A stretch of 64,000 bases of DNA from Saturnia japonica. Its lineage: Eukaryota > Arthropoda > Insecta > Lepidoptera > Saturniidae. The notes beneath the pieces are model-generated. The model was not told the origin of the DNA. It saw only the letters and a list, made by a program, of their open reading frames with translations, and made no database searches. The translations under genes and the position numbers were made by a program. Below are positions 11,901 through 24,568 of the stretch, one piece after another (the first letter of the stretch is position 1; every line of letters starts with the position of its first letter). Where the stretch lies: contig CM065322.1 of the NCBI GenBank assembly GCA_033032175.1, positions 744,001 through 808,000 of the forward strand, given 5' to 3'.

Positions 11901-13847
11901 AAAAAAAATACCTATTGTATATTAAAATAAATATTTCTTATCGAAAACATAACAGTCACATCCCTGTAAATCCCGTAGGGTTGTCAGCTCGCTCTAAGTA
12001 ATCGCCCATTATCTATATCGATTCAGACCCACCACTGTCCATTCCCGATGTGGCTGTAATCCTAACTCTCCATCTAACAATGTAACTGACTATTTCACTT
12101 TACATCGACGTTCGGACACTGCTAGTTGTATTACAATTGTTAAGGAGCAAGCAATGTATGCCGTATTAGATTGATTATTGACATTTTGAGTGAGATGTGG
12201 TACGGTTTTAACACTGATTTTAACATCGTTTAACCTACAAGGCGAGCTAATGAGCCGATCGTTCACAATTGATTTAATTTTCAAGTAGGTTTTTGTTTTA
12301 TTATTGAATTTGTTTTTTATTTGCGCGACTTTTCAATTAAAACCAAGCACATATTTGGTGTTTATAGTTTTAAAACCTCATTTATAAGAGAGACGGAAAC
12401 ATATTGAATGTTATTTCATCGGTAACGTAGTCGAATAGTCAAGGAATGTGGGTTTAAACCTTACAATGAGATTGAGTAGTTTTGGTGAAGGAAAAAGCAT
12501 CTTCAACCAATTTCACCACGATGATGTTTTAATGCCCCTTCCATCCAAACATGGTTATCAGTCTCCGTGCTATACATAGCGCGCAACCACCTACCATAAA
12601 TGAAAAAATAAAATTATCTACATACAAAATGATGACAATATAAAACGAATTTATAATCGCTAATATATTTGATGTGATTCACTAATGAAACATTAAAAAA
12701 AGAAATGGCTTAATGACTTCATTTATAGATAAATTAAAAATGACCTCATCAAATTTAGAAAAATACGAATAGGTACAGTTAATATTTAATCTGAAATTTT
12801 TATAGAGTGCCCTAACGTTTTACGTTTTCCCACAATTCCTCACTCTCTCTCTCTCTCTCTCATAGAAAACAAAAGAGGGGATATTCCCGAACACAGAGGT
12901 ACAGTTAGACAAAAAATACAATTTACATACATTATTATATTTCTATTTAAATTTTACAATTGATAAAAAGTTTTACAGTAGGATTTCTAGTATTTGATTT
13001 AGATTATGACTATAACACGCAATTATTTAAAAATGAGATTGTGCGGTAGCACGCTTGGCAATGTAATAGCAGCTCGGGTAGTCGAATACTAAAAAATAAC
13101 TTTTTATCGCTTCATCATGCATAATAATCACATTTTTGTCAAAACCAGTAAGTGTATTAATATTATTTGGAACTTTGAGTAACTTACTGGCGAAATAATA
13201 GAATTAAATCAGTAATGAACTAGACATTGAGGTACAATTAATAGCTATTTCAAACGAAAGTCGTAACACAAAATTGACGTGAGGAAACTGAGCGAAATAT
13301 TTAACATTATAAGTAAAAAGGTGTAGATAAGGTGTAAGGTGTGCCTACTTTATATTTTCACATGAAATGGCACGCTACTGCACACATTACATAACATTTG
13401 TTTACATGAGAAAGTAGAAAGGAATGTTTTTAAAATATCGGCAGCGAAAATGAGACAAGTGTACCTTTGTTTCGAGTGTGTAGTCTGGGTTTGATATCTA
13501 GCTTAGTTTAACGTGCCACTTACGGTACATATATAACTTAAATCTATGCCTTTTTACTTATAAATATCTGGGCGATCGATATGTGCTCGATGTCTTATAA
13601 ATAAAAAAATAAAAACGCCTACCTATCTAGGTATGTAAAACATTATCTAAATGCAAAGTTTCATCAAAATCGTTAGAACTTTTTCCGAGATACTAATTAG
13701 TAATTACACATATATATAATCTATGGTAAATAAACCGTGTTATAGAGTAAAAGAATTTCAATCAATCAACAAACTTCCCAATGGTCTATGTGTCAACGAT
13801 GTATACAATTTTGTAAAATTTCTATATTTTCTTATTTTTTAACTTTT
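8949..13847. other. AT-rich gene-free stretch
   Basis: About 4.9 kb with many runs of A/T and stops in all frames. The open frames seen (for example 8951-9205, 9323-9631, 11191-11373) are short and AT-biased and match no family I recognise. It contains a (CT)n run and scattered repeat scraps such as a GAAGTTTCACTTCTTACC piece near 10620. No gene or RNA is supported. Confidence 0.6.
12843..12860. repeat. (CT)n microsatellite
   Basis: Nine uninterrupted CT units. Confidence 0.9.
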
Positions 13848-13922
13848 ATAGGTTTAGCATTTTGGCCACAATGTCATCTGATCTTAAGTGACGATGTGGC
13901 CCAAAATGGTAGCACGCTAAAA
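13848..13922 (-). mobile_element. SINE family beta, 3' fragment
   Basis: GGTTTAGCATTTTGGCCACA ... AAGTGACGATGTGGCCCAAA ... GGTAGCACGCTAA matches the inverse of the tail at 32760-32828 and the opening of the copies at 29098 and 44893. Confidence 0.55.
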
Positions 13923-14189
13923 ATAGTGCAAGATACATTATCTAAATATAATATGAAAACGCTTGTGCTGCGTGTAACGTTAATAACTTAATTTACCCAT
14001 TGAAGAATAATCTAGATACATATTAAACCGACAGACTAACTGACTGTTTGACAGATTAAAATAACCATTTAAACAGACCGGCGCGCGGGAGATGAGCTGG
14101 AAAATTTTCAGTTCAAATATATTAATCAATCGATACCGAAAGATTATTTTTTGCTCACTTTCAATTATCAAAGGCAAGGTTTGTACAAT

Positions 14190-14822
14190 TGAACTAAACT
14201 AGCTATGCCCCACGATTTCACTCGTGGTCAATTTATTTGAACAACTCTCCGGGGAACGCACCTGTGTAGCCCATCGACGGCCTCACTCGTGGTACTTGCC
14301 TACAGTTTGTCATATTGCTTGACGTTCATAATTATTGTTTAGCTTCTTAGAATCCTAGAGTGACAGCCTATAACCTTTCATAATAAATAGGCTATAAAAT
14401 ACAAAAAGAACTTTTCAAGTCTGACTGGTAGTACCAGAGATTAGCGTGCTCAAACAAACAATCATTATGAGGATAAGATTGTCGAGTTTGCTTGTTCTAA
14501 ACACAAATTGTGCTAGAAATATTGATGTAACATATTATCGCTGAACTCGGGTCGTTCTATTTCGTCGTCAGCTCTCTTTGGTACGTAATTAATGAGAGGA
14601 GTTTTTCTACCTTTTGTTGTAGTTGGAAGGGCGGCTAATTGTCTCTAATTAATTGGGCCCGGTCGTATTTTTAAACCCCTTTTATTCCTATTGTCTATTA
14701 CACGTTCACTTCCAAACAAAATCGTCAATAAGCGGTACCACCATTTCGTTTTGAAGTTCGTGAGAGTTAATTGCTGTTTGTCCTATGCATACTCTAGCGG
14801 TGAATAATAGCGAAACTATTGT
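14190..14822. other. intergenic stretch with an inverted CTAG-type repeat start
   Basis: ACTAGCTATGCCCCACGATTTCACTCGTGG at about 14198-14228 looks like another inverted Helitron-type end (CTAG followed by a variant of the GCGAAGC motif). The rest is unremarkable. Confidence 0.4.
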
Positions 14823-15150
14823 AAGGTTAATAATAATAATTTATATGAATATTCGGGTAGTTTACAAGTAAACATGTTAACAACTATTAAATAATACGTA
14901 CTTTATTAAAATATATAAGATTTTCAATTGATAACATTTGTCGTCGACCAATCATTGTAAGGTTAAAATAATATATTAGAAATACCGGGTAGTTTGCGAA
15001 TAAGTAAACATATAAATAAACTAATAATTAAATAATGCGGCCATTATTAAAATATATTATTAGATTTATTATAAACTACGTATATCAATATATTAGTTGT
15101 ACTATTGATTGTTTGTGAGTTAGTCGTCAACCAATCGCGGTCGTCGACCA
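14823..15150. repeat. diverged tandem pair, unit about 140-170 bp
   Basis: GTAAGGTTAA...GGGTAGTTT...AGTAAACAT...TTATTAAAATATAT occurs at about 14820-14925 and again at 14956-15060. Both units are followed by copies of GTCGTCGACCAATCAT or close variants (about 14941 and 15140). Non-coding; it lies just left of a LINE fragment. Confidence 0.6.
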
Positions 15151-15195
15151 ATCATAGGTGTTGACAAAACATAGAAGCGAGGATAAAAGTGATGC

Positions 15196-16263
15196 GGATG
15201 GAACGACAGGCGTCTCGCCCGTTTGCATCTTCTGTTATGTGCTGCAAGCAAAATGTCTACGAGACACAAGCTTACGCTCTACAAGATGTGTATCCGACCG
15301 ATTATGACATATAGCTGCGTTGTGTTCGCACATATGTCAAGATATAATTGGAAACGCTTACAAGCCATCCAGAATAGGTTTCTTCACCGCCTTACCGGCG
15401 CCCCTTGGTATGTTCGTATGGAGGATCTCCATAGAGATATGGACCTTCCTTCGATACATGCCTATGCCAAACACCTTTCTCGCTCTTATTTCGACACCGC
15501 GTCGAACCACGCGAATCCCTTAATCAAAGCGGCAACTTCATATGTTCCCGACCCCAATGCCTGCCGGAGTAAACGCCGGCCGCGTAATATCTTCACTGAC
15601 TCGCTCGACCAAATAGAAACAGCTAACGCGTTCTACGCCACCGCCTCTCCAAACAGAGCGTGCCACCGCCCACGCCCGCGTAACCACCGTTCTCTCCGCA
15701 GAGGTCGGGCGGTTAACTTCGCTCCCGCACACCCGTCACGTCCACCCTCTCTAGCGGCAACCCAAACCTAGGTCCGTTCCGCGGTGTGAAGCCCTTGGGT
15801 CAGGCAGCCGCCCGCGCGATACAAGTGACACTATACGTGCAACACTTAGCTACCCACATACAACATTACACGTATGAACACACACACGTGCACACCACAC
15901 AGGTACATAGGTTTGGTAAGGGACCTTTTTTTTTCTTCTTTTGCGCTAGTTAGACTAATGCGCTAGTTAGTGTAGAAAAACCATTCCGATTATTGAATAC
16001 ACATACGCATGGTCCACTCCTTCCTCCCAGGAGGAGGGGAACGTGCATATGAGTATATGTTAGTTAGTTCGAATTCTCTTAGGATTAGGGAATTAGTTAG
16101 ATCGCAACCTTTTCGCATTCGCCCTCGTGCGGGTCGTCACAAACTTTCGCGGCTGAGTGCCCTAAGCGCTCGCCCCCAAGTCCGGTGAAGCTGTAAAAGC
16201 CGCAGCGGCTCTGTTTTTGGATAGGGCCCCTAAGGCTAACAATGTAGTCAGTTCAAAAAAAAA
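15196..16263 (+). mobile_element. 5'-truncated jockey-like LINE with 3' UTR and A tail
   Basis: An open frame to TAG at 15769-15771 encodes the end of a LINE reverse transcriptase: RLARLHLLLCAASKMSTRH, YKMCIRPIMTYSCVVFAH, RFLHRLTGAPWYVRMEDLH, then a basic Arg/Pro-rich tail. IRPxMTY...VVFAH and TGAPWxVR are hallmarks of jockey-clade ORF2. A GC-rich 3' UTR follows, ending AAGTCCGGTGAAGC...GGCTAAC...A(9). The same tail occurs alone at 24485-24568 and 58029-58117, so this defines one LINE family. Only the C-terminal part is left. Confidence 0.85.
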
Positions 16264-16689
16264 TGAACGACAGAGGACTCTCGGTTGAGCGATGGGCATA
16301 GTAAGAGTGTGAATCATCATAAATAGAGGAATAACGGAAGACTGAACCTGATTTTTATTGCTTCTGATTTGAACCCTATACTATCTAATAAACGTTATTT
16401 CCAAAACTAACTATTTTTAGTAGCTGGTTTGTCGACACGAGGTTATTGTCTGCCGAGTTTCTATAGAGCGAAAATAGCGACGTTTTCTGTCAGATGGAGC
16501 GTTTAGTATTTGAGTAACAACAATAACTGCTAATAAGAAATAGATAGTTTTGCTACGATATAATAACCCGCTATCCGCTATTGTACCGATAGATAGTCTT
16601 AAATAACTGTCTACGTTGCGCAACGACCAAGCCTAGTTTACCCTGTTTTATTTCAATTGCCTATAGAGAGAAGTTTCACTTCTGCCGCG

Positions 16690-17290
16690 TTGGAATATTT
16701 TTGAAGTGAAAGCTTCTTTAACATCACTAGAAAGTCGACGAAACGAAAAAGCGAAAGCGACAGTAAAAAGAGACTTACCAAATGGTAAAATGGTACAAAT
16801 AAGGTTTGTTGCCACGCAATAATGAATTTTATTACCTCACAAAAAAGGCACGACACAAAAACTTTTTAGACAACACTTATGACATTCTGTTACTGATTGA
16901 TATTGTGTTAGGTTACCATGGATATTTCAAATGTGCATTAATTGAAAACGATATTGTGAATAATGATTGTGAGTGTATGTACATGTGGGGGTATGAGGAA
17001 CAGGGTGTAAAGTCTCTCATCCCCCATTGAAATGGGAGGATCCTCCGATCAGACGGGTGTTGCTACTGCCCAACGGTTGTTGTCGGGTTCTTGTATATAT
17101 TTCAGTTGTTGGGTTAATTTTAATATCGTGATGTAGGATGCGTTGTATGTGGAGAGATAGATGTCGCTACATACATTTTCATAAACTTTAAATTAGTTTA
17201 TATTTGATCATTTTCTGAATTCAGAAAACATAGATGTGAAGGTTTCACTTCTACCACGCGTGAATTGCACATATATTTTTTATTTATTAC
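16690..17290 (+). repeat. interspersed repeat R (old element, copy interrupted by a solo LTR)
   Basis: Motifs GAAACGAAAAAGCGAAAG, TTGCCACGCAATAATG, AACTTTTTAGACAACAC, GTTAGGTTACCATGG and CTTCACTTCTACCACG-like ends recur inverted at 58935-59007 plus 60184-60430. Here the repeat is split by a 187-bp solo LTR (16985-17171), while the 60 kb copy lacks it. No coding capacity is evident. Confidence 0.7.
16985..17171 (-). mobile_element. solo LTR with 5-bp target duplication (same family as 57111-58207)
   Basis: On the - strand it reads TGTAGCGACATCTATC...ATCCTACATC...TATATACAAGAACCCG...CCCGTCTG.TCGGAGGATCCTCCC...GATGAGA..CTTTAC..CCTGTTCCTCA, colinear with the LTRs at 57111 and 57857 but shorter. 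It is flanked by TACAT at 16980-16984 and 17172-17176. The repeat copy at 60.2 kb reads straight across the site, confirming an insertion. Confidence 0.85.
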
Positions 17291-17805
17291 TATAATAATC
17301 AAGCAGTAGTATCCATGGATGTCGTTTGTATATGATTAAGAGTAACATAGTGTACACGTCGTGATAAATGCTACATAGTGACTCTTTTGGTTTGTCGCGT
17401 TTCACATAAATATGTATCAAGATAACTAATACCTAAGTACATTAAAACTTTTAACTTATTTAGCTGGGTGCGGTAGGACACGGGCTGGTTCGCGATCACC
17501 ATACACCATGTGTAAAATCTTCCATACTGGCATGCTTCGGCGTAGTCGGTCAGCTAGTATACACGGTGTAACATTGAAATGGATCAGTGAGAGGGACTCT
17601 GAAACTATAAGAAATAGACAAATATGTTCTAAAGGGCCATGATATCGATTTTATAGATAAGAAAAACTGTATTTATAAATTTAAGAAAATATTTTACAAG
17701 AGTCGGGAATCGAACCTAATCATTTTAAGAAAAAGAAAAAATTATGTCATTTTATTACGATATTTTATAGTGTAGGTTGTAAAGAATAAATGTTTTTAAG
17801 AAACC

Positions 17806-18205
17806 CTGTATACAATATGTATTAAAAACCCCGTCGAATCCGTGAGTGTGTTATTAGTTATCGAGATTATATCTGTTTATGTTATCTATCCCAGATTATA
17901 AGTAAAAAATAATACCCTTAATGAAATGTAAAAAAAATGAAATAAATGAGGAAACTCACATGGCAATACAGGCGGCGCGGCGCGGTGCATGGTACCGCCA
18001 TATGATCAAACGTATCGTTGCGCTGCGCCGGAGCAGGCGACGCGACGGTGATATCACGTTTTAAAAATTTGCTAAATTTTAGGGAAACTAAAACTATGTT
18101 AATTTTAAATCGCAATAAAATTTTCATTTTCATAATAAGTAAAATTTTACACAAATACACCCTTTTCGGATTCCAGTGGGTTTTTTATATATATATTGTA
18201 TAATA
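17806..18205. mobile_element. MITE-like element with inverted ends
   Basis: The left end (ACAATATGTATTAAAAACCC, CGTCGAATCCG) is inverted at the right (CGGATTCCAGTGGGTTTTTT, ATATATATTGTA). The inner part (TTTAAAAATTTGCTAAATTT, TAGGGAAACT) recurs at 27290-27380, with its end at 27905-27955. A GC-rich patch (about 17965-18050) lies in the middle. No transposase. Confidence 0.6.
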
Positions 18206-18553
18206 TTTTCCAAACCCTCGATCTTGTTACGTATTTCATTCATAAATTATATTAAATCATAAAGATTAATAAAAGCAGCGTCGCAGGTAAAGCTAATGCT
18301 TATGTAAAGTAAATAACTTAAATCGCTGCTTAAGGGTGAAGCTCGAAATTAATGAGTAAGATAGCATAATTCCGACGTCGTATCTAATCGAATAGAATTA
18401 ATATAATTTAATTTACGCGATAGGTTTCATATCTAGTAACGTTAACGATTAATTTGATAAACGTAAGGATAAACGTAAGTTCACATCAACTGAATACAAT
18501 ACTGTAAAACATTGTAGGTACACTTAATAAATGTAACGTAAGTTTATTTTATA

Positions 18554-18989
18554 CTAGCTGTACCCGTGACTTCGCTCACGTGGACTACAGAATACCAGCG
18601 CGAATCTTGCTCCCCCGCTCTCGGCTACGTTAAAGATAAAAATGCTTATTGTGGGTGTTCCTTAAAGATAGACGTATACTCTCCCTAACTTTTTTGTATG
18701 TATTTTTAATGCCTACAATCATGTAGTACATTAGTTTGCTATATCTCTTATGGTTTAATCAGTGTAAGCCATTTAAACACCCGAATTGATTCACCATGAC
18801 CAGTTTTTTTTTTATTTGTATGAAACCCTAATTCTTTTTCTAAAATAAAAGTAGCCTAAGTTACTCCTTATAATATAACCTATCCATCAGCGAATTTTAA
18901 AAATAGGTGTTTTGTTATATGTATCGTATATACTTTCATATGCATTATGTAAAAAAATGTTATTTTGGACATTACAAACAGACACTTCA
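18554..18989 (-). mobile_element. Lep1-like Helitron, inverted copy
   Basis: It begins ACTAGCTGTACCCGTGACTT, the inverse of the CAGCTAG|T end, and runs through GATAGACGTATACTCTCCC, TTGATTCACCATGACCAG and TCATATGCATTATG to TTACAAACAGACACTTC. The 5' body is diverged and the TGTTCCGGGTAATCTCC block is missing. Confidence 0.75.
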
Positions 18990-20059
18990 ATTTTATTAAT
19001 TGTATAGACAATGTGTTGACAATAACGTTTAAATAATATTTTATAATTTTTAATATTTAAGCAACGTTTTAAAAAAATGGTGGCTCTCTTGTTAAAGTAG
19101 TCCAGGGAGTTTTTGGGGCAACTTAAAATCTGTGCGTATAGTTATTATTAATAAATCACATCACTTGTGCATAATAACTAAACTATATCACGCAAAATGC
19201 CACCAATGTTACATAATATACCTACAACATAATTTTATGATTTACGATTACACCACAATAATTATTGTACATTTAAAAAAAAAGTGTGCGTCTCGGGATG
19301 CTTGACAAAAGTGATAACTATTGTGGTCATTTCACATGCATTAGAAGTTAAACCTTCAGAAAGAATAATAATAAAGAAACAAATAATTTTGTATGTATAA
19401 AAAAATATAATTAATTGAGTAACTAAATTTAAACGATGAAAAATTGATTTGAAAATAAATTGTAACTTGTGATTTGCTAAACCCTATTCAGGGTCTACGT
19501 AAATGGTTAATTTAACCTATAAGAACAAAATTTACATACATGACTGCAAATGAATAAATCAATAAATATTTAGTGATTACCACAGAAATGACATAAATTT
19601 CCGACTGTAGTTCATAGTGTGTTCTATTTCATTATCTCGCAGCCCAGTTCAATCGAAAGTTAAATCCTATAGATTTTATATATCTGTCTCTTTTTGTTGT
19701 TGCTTTTTTGTTTTATGGAGTTTCAAATCACAAAGGTGCTATATAAATTTATATTTTATTTATTTTTATATATAAATTTATAAATTTTTTTGCATAACAT
19801 TGTAGCTTATTTTATCAAATACCTAGTCAAAGTGGCTGAAAATTTCTAAACGTGGTTGATACAAGAATGCACTTAAAAAAATGCTGCCTTTATAGAACAT
19901 GATATGCGATACGTGTCCAATAAGCATGGTAAATACTCGCTTTAGTGATCAGCTATGTCGAGATCAGCTGATTGTTTATTCTAACATTTCTTGCTTGCTT
20001 GGTTCCTGTGCGCTTGTTATTTGATTAACGAAGGCGTTGCTTTACGAAAATACATCGTA

Positions 20060-20064
<5 letters not shown>

Positions 20065-20108
<44 letters not shown>
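20065..20108. repeat. (TA)n microsatellite
   Basis: About 22 uninterrupted TA units. Confidence 0.95.
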
Positions 20109-20111
<3 letters not shown>

Positions 20112-20752
20112 CTTTATCTAGTAAGTTGTGCTTCAACATGCAAAATACGTACGTACGTACTTTTAATTGAACATAAATTATTCAATCTACACGTACCTTA
20201 ATTTTATTGTTATTAAGGTGTTTACGTAAAATCATAATGTATTTAGATAATATATCTATAAACATAATACAAATTTCATAAAATTTAATTATTATATTAT
20301 AGACGGACATATCCTCTGTTGAGTGGTAGGTAGATTATTAAAAAATTTCAGCATTCCTAACACACATACCTATGTAAGAAATTTTTGTTTAATGATAAAT
20401 CATTATATTATAAATTATGATAAATCATTTATCGTTCTGTAAAGATATACTTAGCCAACAGATACTTTAGTACCTTTGCTAACTGTAACACATTAGATGG
20501 TACAAAACAATAAATAATAGTAGATTAGTGATTACACAACAAGTGAAAAAAGAGGGAATTTAATTCGAGCGACTGAGTTGGTCTGAGTAGAATCCTGAGC
20601 GAAACGAGGGATACAAGGCTAGAGATAAAAAAAAAACACGAGTTATGTACTCTACTTTTTACCATTGACTGCGAGAAAACTTCTTAGGAGGTGATACTTT
20701 TGGTTTTTTACACTTAGAGATCAGTCAGTGTAAATGCGGTAATGAAAGGTGT

Positions 20753-20822
20753 TTTACAAAGAGAAAAAATGAAAAAAAAGAAAGAAAAAAAGAAAGAAGG
20801 AAAGGAAGAAAGAAAGAAAGTA
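20753..20822. repeat. (GAAA)n-rich purine tract
   Basis: An imperfect GAAA/GAAAA/GGAA array followed by TAAATACATTTATTGCC, a sequence seen at many LINE ends. (GAAA)n tracts are a known association of Lep1-type elements in Lepidoptera. Confidence 0.7.
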
Positions 20823-20929
20823 AATACATTTATTGCCATGAAAATACGTTCACACAGTTTTTACAAAGAAAAATAACATTTCATTGAATACTAAAAATTA
20901 AAGAAAAGTAAAGTTATGATAAAAATTTA

Positions 20930-21150
20930 AAAATCGCGACCACCATACACATAGTAATAAGCCCATTAATGATTTTTATTTCAAGAAGTTTCACTTTTAT
21001 CACGTATATATGTGCAATTTTTTTTTACCTAATTTATACAATTCATGCTTGTTCTACATTTAAAACGTTTTTATTCTCTTGTGAGTAAAAGAGTGTTTTA
21101 TCCACTGTTATCGATGAATAAAATGCCCTTTTTCGAGTGAAAATGTTAAA
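20930..21150. repeat. inverted partial copy of the 8.6 kb repeat
   Basis: CGCGACCACCATACACATAG and TTATCGATGAATAAAATGCC, CTTTTTCGAGTGAAAATGTT are reverse complements of segments at 8840-8880 and 8620-8680. Confidence 0.6.
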
Positions 21151-24100
21151 AATAAATATTTCGCTACTGGTTTATTATTAATTATTCGAGTGCCTTTCAT
21201 TCGGCTCTCGCGCGAGCTCTGTAAAATAACTTTTATTGGAAATAACGTTTATAACTTTATTCTAGGCCACAATCTACTTGTAAGTAAAGTGAGGAGGAGC
21301 TTGTTTTACTTAACATTTTTTAGAAAAACAAATGTATCTTAATATCTATTGACTGAATTAACACCAATTTAACATAGACTGCTACTTTATCTCTTTCTGT
21401 TTTAAAATAAACTGAAAAAAACATGAAAACTATTAATATTAACATCACAACTAAAACTTTTGCAAAAAAAAAATACAACTTACCCCGTGCTTAGTTACAG
21501 AATGTATTGGGGTAAGTAGTAAAAGTAAAAATCATTTTTACTTTCACTTTTTGTGTTTGAACAACAAAACTAAACATTTATTTGAACAAAATTTTCAAGT
21601 AATAAATTCAAATTTACTTCTAAAATGTAGCAAACGCAAAATATTAAAATTTTAACTACTTGCCTTTTTGGCAGAAACAGCTACTAGCTTCTTTAATTCT
21701 TGAACTGTCGGGCTTGCGTTTTGATTAATTTTCCTTATCAAAAAAGTGTAAATTTCATATTTTGTGGAAAGCTGTTTGTATAATTGATTGACGATGGCGC
21801 TGCTTTGTGAAAATCTATCGAAAATAATTAATCTGAAATTTCTTAGCTAGCTGCAACAAAAAAAAACTTACAGCAGTTTTCGCCTTCATACAACATGAAA
21901 ACGTATAATTCGTAATATAATGATAATAAGTATTAAGGAAAGTAATAAATAATAACAGTATTTACATAGTAATAGTTAATAAACTAACTTAAAAAGTAAG
22001 TATAAATAACTAAAAAATAAATAAATAAATTAAAAAAAAAATGTTGAAACTTCAGAGTTCAGGTGCAGCTAAATCGTAAGCCTCCTGGTTTTGCCTTGTT
22101 CTCTTAGACACTATCATTGTAAAAGAGAGCATATGTACTATTTTATTTTCCATTTTACGATAAAAAGTAATAAGAATAAACTTATAGACAATTAAATTTA
22201 CTACAAATATTGTCTTATAAAAATTTCTGTACGGTTGCTAGTTTACGAGATACAGCGCGAAAACCCTTTGCACCCCTTTTTCCAAGACGGCGGCCGGGGG
22301 CAACCCCACAAACTTGAACTTAAGCTTATACTAACCCCCCCTACACATCAAAAGAATAAAATTACATCAATGGACTATATTTTACAACAAGGTTTTGTTA
22401 CAAGTGGCCCCTTATTATCTATTTTTTTCATATTTATCAAGATACCCGTAAAAATAACTTATTAATCATAAAAACCTCTATGCAACATCAAAGATAAGTA
22501 AATTCAAAAATATACAAAGCAAAGAAATTTTAAAAATAGTTCATGATTATAACGACATCCAAAATTTTGCGAAAGTAAAATTTTATATCACATGACCAAA
22601 ATGAAGCACGTCCACTAATTAAATTTAATCTCTGATCCTCCTGATTAAAGGGTAATGTTATGGTATTATATAACAATAAGATTAAGTGGATAAAATAAGC
22701 TATTAAATTTCACTCCTGGTGAAAAAGTCGTGTTACTACTATAAGATGTTTTAATAAGTGTAGATGCGTTACTCACGCTCTATTTTGGCAATAAAAAAGT
22801 CAGGTAATGGCCTGATATTCTCTTAGTCACGTATTATCCAGTATCGCAGTTGCACGTCAGTACAACTCAAAATATATATTCATTTCGTTCTAATAACAAT
22901 AATAACATATAATGTCTGTTCAAGAAGTTTCGCGTAATATGTGCTGAGCCCTTAATTCAATCAATCGCGAATCAATTCCTCTCGAAGCTATTGCTGCGAT
23001 ACACAGTAATTATTCTAATAATTAACCAATGAGACTCACCTCGTCAGGAGCGGGCGGTGACTTTGACCTTGCCCCGTCGACCTAGACTGCAGATTGTGAA
23101 ATATTTTTGTTTTTGGAGTGAACTGTATGTATATGTGTATGGCAGGCTCAAATCCCAAAGGACACTATCACTCAAACAATCAGTTCAACAAAACCTCCTG
23201 ATACACCAACTCAAAAACAAAACCAAAAAGCAAAACCTTAAAACCCGTAAATCACATATATCTCAGCGCTAGCCGGAATTCCGTAATGACGTAGCGCGTA
23301 TAAAACAAGCAAACGCGAGTTCACGGCCAAAGCACGAAGTAGTCTGGTCTACATGCCAGCAGAGCCGTGGAACGAAAGGCGGGGCGGGTCGAACGATACA
23401 CCTGCCGTGCAATTCGCCAATCACAACCACCGTGGCATCGTACGATGCGCCCAATGAACTTGTATTCCAAACAATGTCTTTCATATTCTTTCCCTTTTTT
23501 GCGTACTATATAACTGAATGCATTATTTATAGTTTAATTACGCTGGTTTTTAGTACACTGATGTTGGCGTATACGCGTCTATATATAAAATGGCAGTGTT
23601 ACTACTTACCTGTGGTACAACAAGCCCCTCGCTCCTCTTTACTAGAAGTCGCAAGTTACCTTTGCCTTATTATTATATTCTTTAATGCACAAAAAATTTC
23701 AACTGGAGGACTTAATGCTAAAAAGCATTCTCTACCAGTCTTCTAGGGAGCAAGAAAAAGGTATATGCAAGGTGTGCATAATATTTAATAAAAAATAAAA
23801 ATCTACCCAATATTCAACTGCTCCAATTAAAACCTACGTAGCAAATACTTGAAGGAATGACGGTGATCTCTGAATGTGATTCCTTCTCTGTACATTTAAT
23901 AAGAAGGATAATAAACTGTATATAATTTAATTATGTAAAAATTATTTCGAAAATGTTTTTCAGAATGAGGATAAAGTGAAAAAATATTAAAATTCATTGA
24001 ACTTAGATCTCGGATAACTTCGAAGGAGTAAATTTATCTTAAATAAGTCCTTTTTCGTTCTATTTTCTACAAAAATACATACTTACAAAAGCAATACAAT

Positions 24101-24484
24101 AGCTTTAAGCGCTCAAACTTGCACAGTATATCTTTTTCGCTATTCTGAACAATATTTTCGACACATTTGTATAATTTTTTTTAAACAGTCTTTTCTTCGT
24201 AGCTAGGCAATTGACGGCACAGTATCCGATGGGTAGCACAGTAAAATTCTAACAGAACAGCGACCACCGAGAAATCGTTATCCATCGACTGTCACCGCTG
24301 TCATGTCGGCTTGTATATATTTAACTGGATATGCGCAGACTGATCCCGAAACGCGACACGCAAAAGCGAGACACTATTACGGACATTTCACAACATTCAT
24401 GGGCAAAACAGTCCTGCCACCCCGCTACCAGCATGTCTTCGTTCGTTGCTCAGCAGAGTGCACCACGTGTAGGTGAGGTTGGTA
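21151..24484. other. gene-free stretch with one GC-richer island
   Basis: Mostly AT-rich. About 23275-23450 is unusually GC-rich for the region (GGCGGGGCGGGTCGAACG, CGTGGAACG, CACCGTGGCATCGTACG). Open frames there (23269-23484 -, 23432-23746 +) match nothing I recognise. It could be a 5' non-coding exon or promoter upstream of HHEX, or a worn transposon; the sequence does not decide. Confidence 0.4.
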
Positions 24485-24568
24485 CTTTTTTTTTTTGAAC
24501 TGACTATACTGTTGTTATCCTTAGGGGCCTTGGAACCTCTGACGGCTTTTAAAGCTTCACCGGACTTG
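24485..24568 (-). mobile_element. isolated LINE 3' tail (same family as 15196-16263)
   Basis: A T run (24485-24496), then GAACTGACTA...CCTTAGGGGCC...GGCTTTTAAAGCTTCACCGG is the inverse of the LINE end at 16177-16263, with substitutions. It is an extreme 5' truncation of under 90 bp. Confidence 0.8.

Larger units (their letters stand above)
18990..20929. other. AT-rich gene-free stretch with simple repeats
   Basis: It holds a MITE-family scrap (AATGGTGGCTCTCTTGTTAA, CAAAATGCCACCAATGTTAC, about 19075-19220) related to 45200-45600 and 51190-51480, a (TA)n microsatellite and a (GAAA)-rich run. No gene is supported. Confidence 0.6.

Noticed and set aside
23432..23746. 104-codon frame with hydrophobic stretches
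   Set aside because: Overlaps a GC-rich patch and then AT-rich DNA. The hydrophobicity comes from T-rich codons, there is no family match, and a frame on the other strand overlaps its start.
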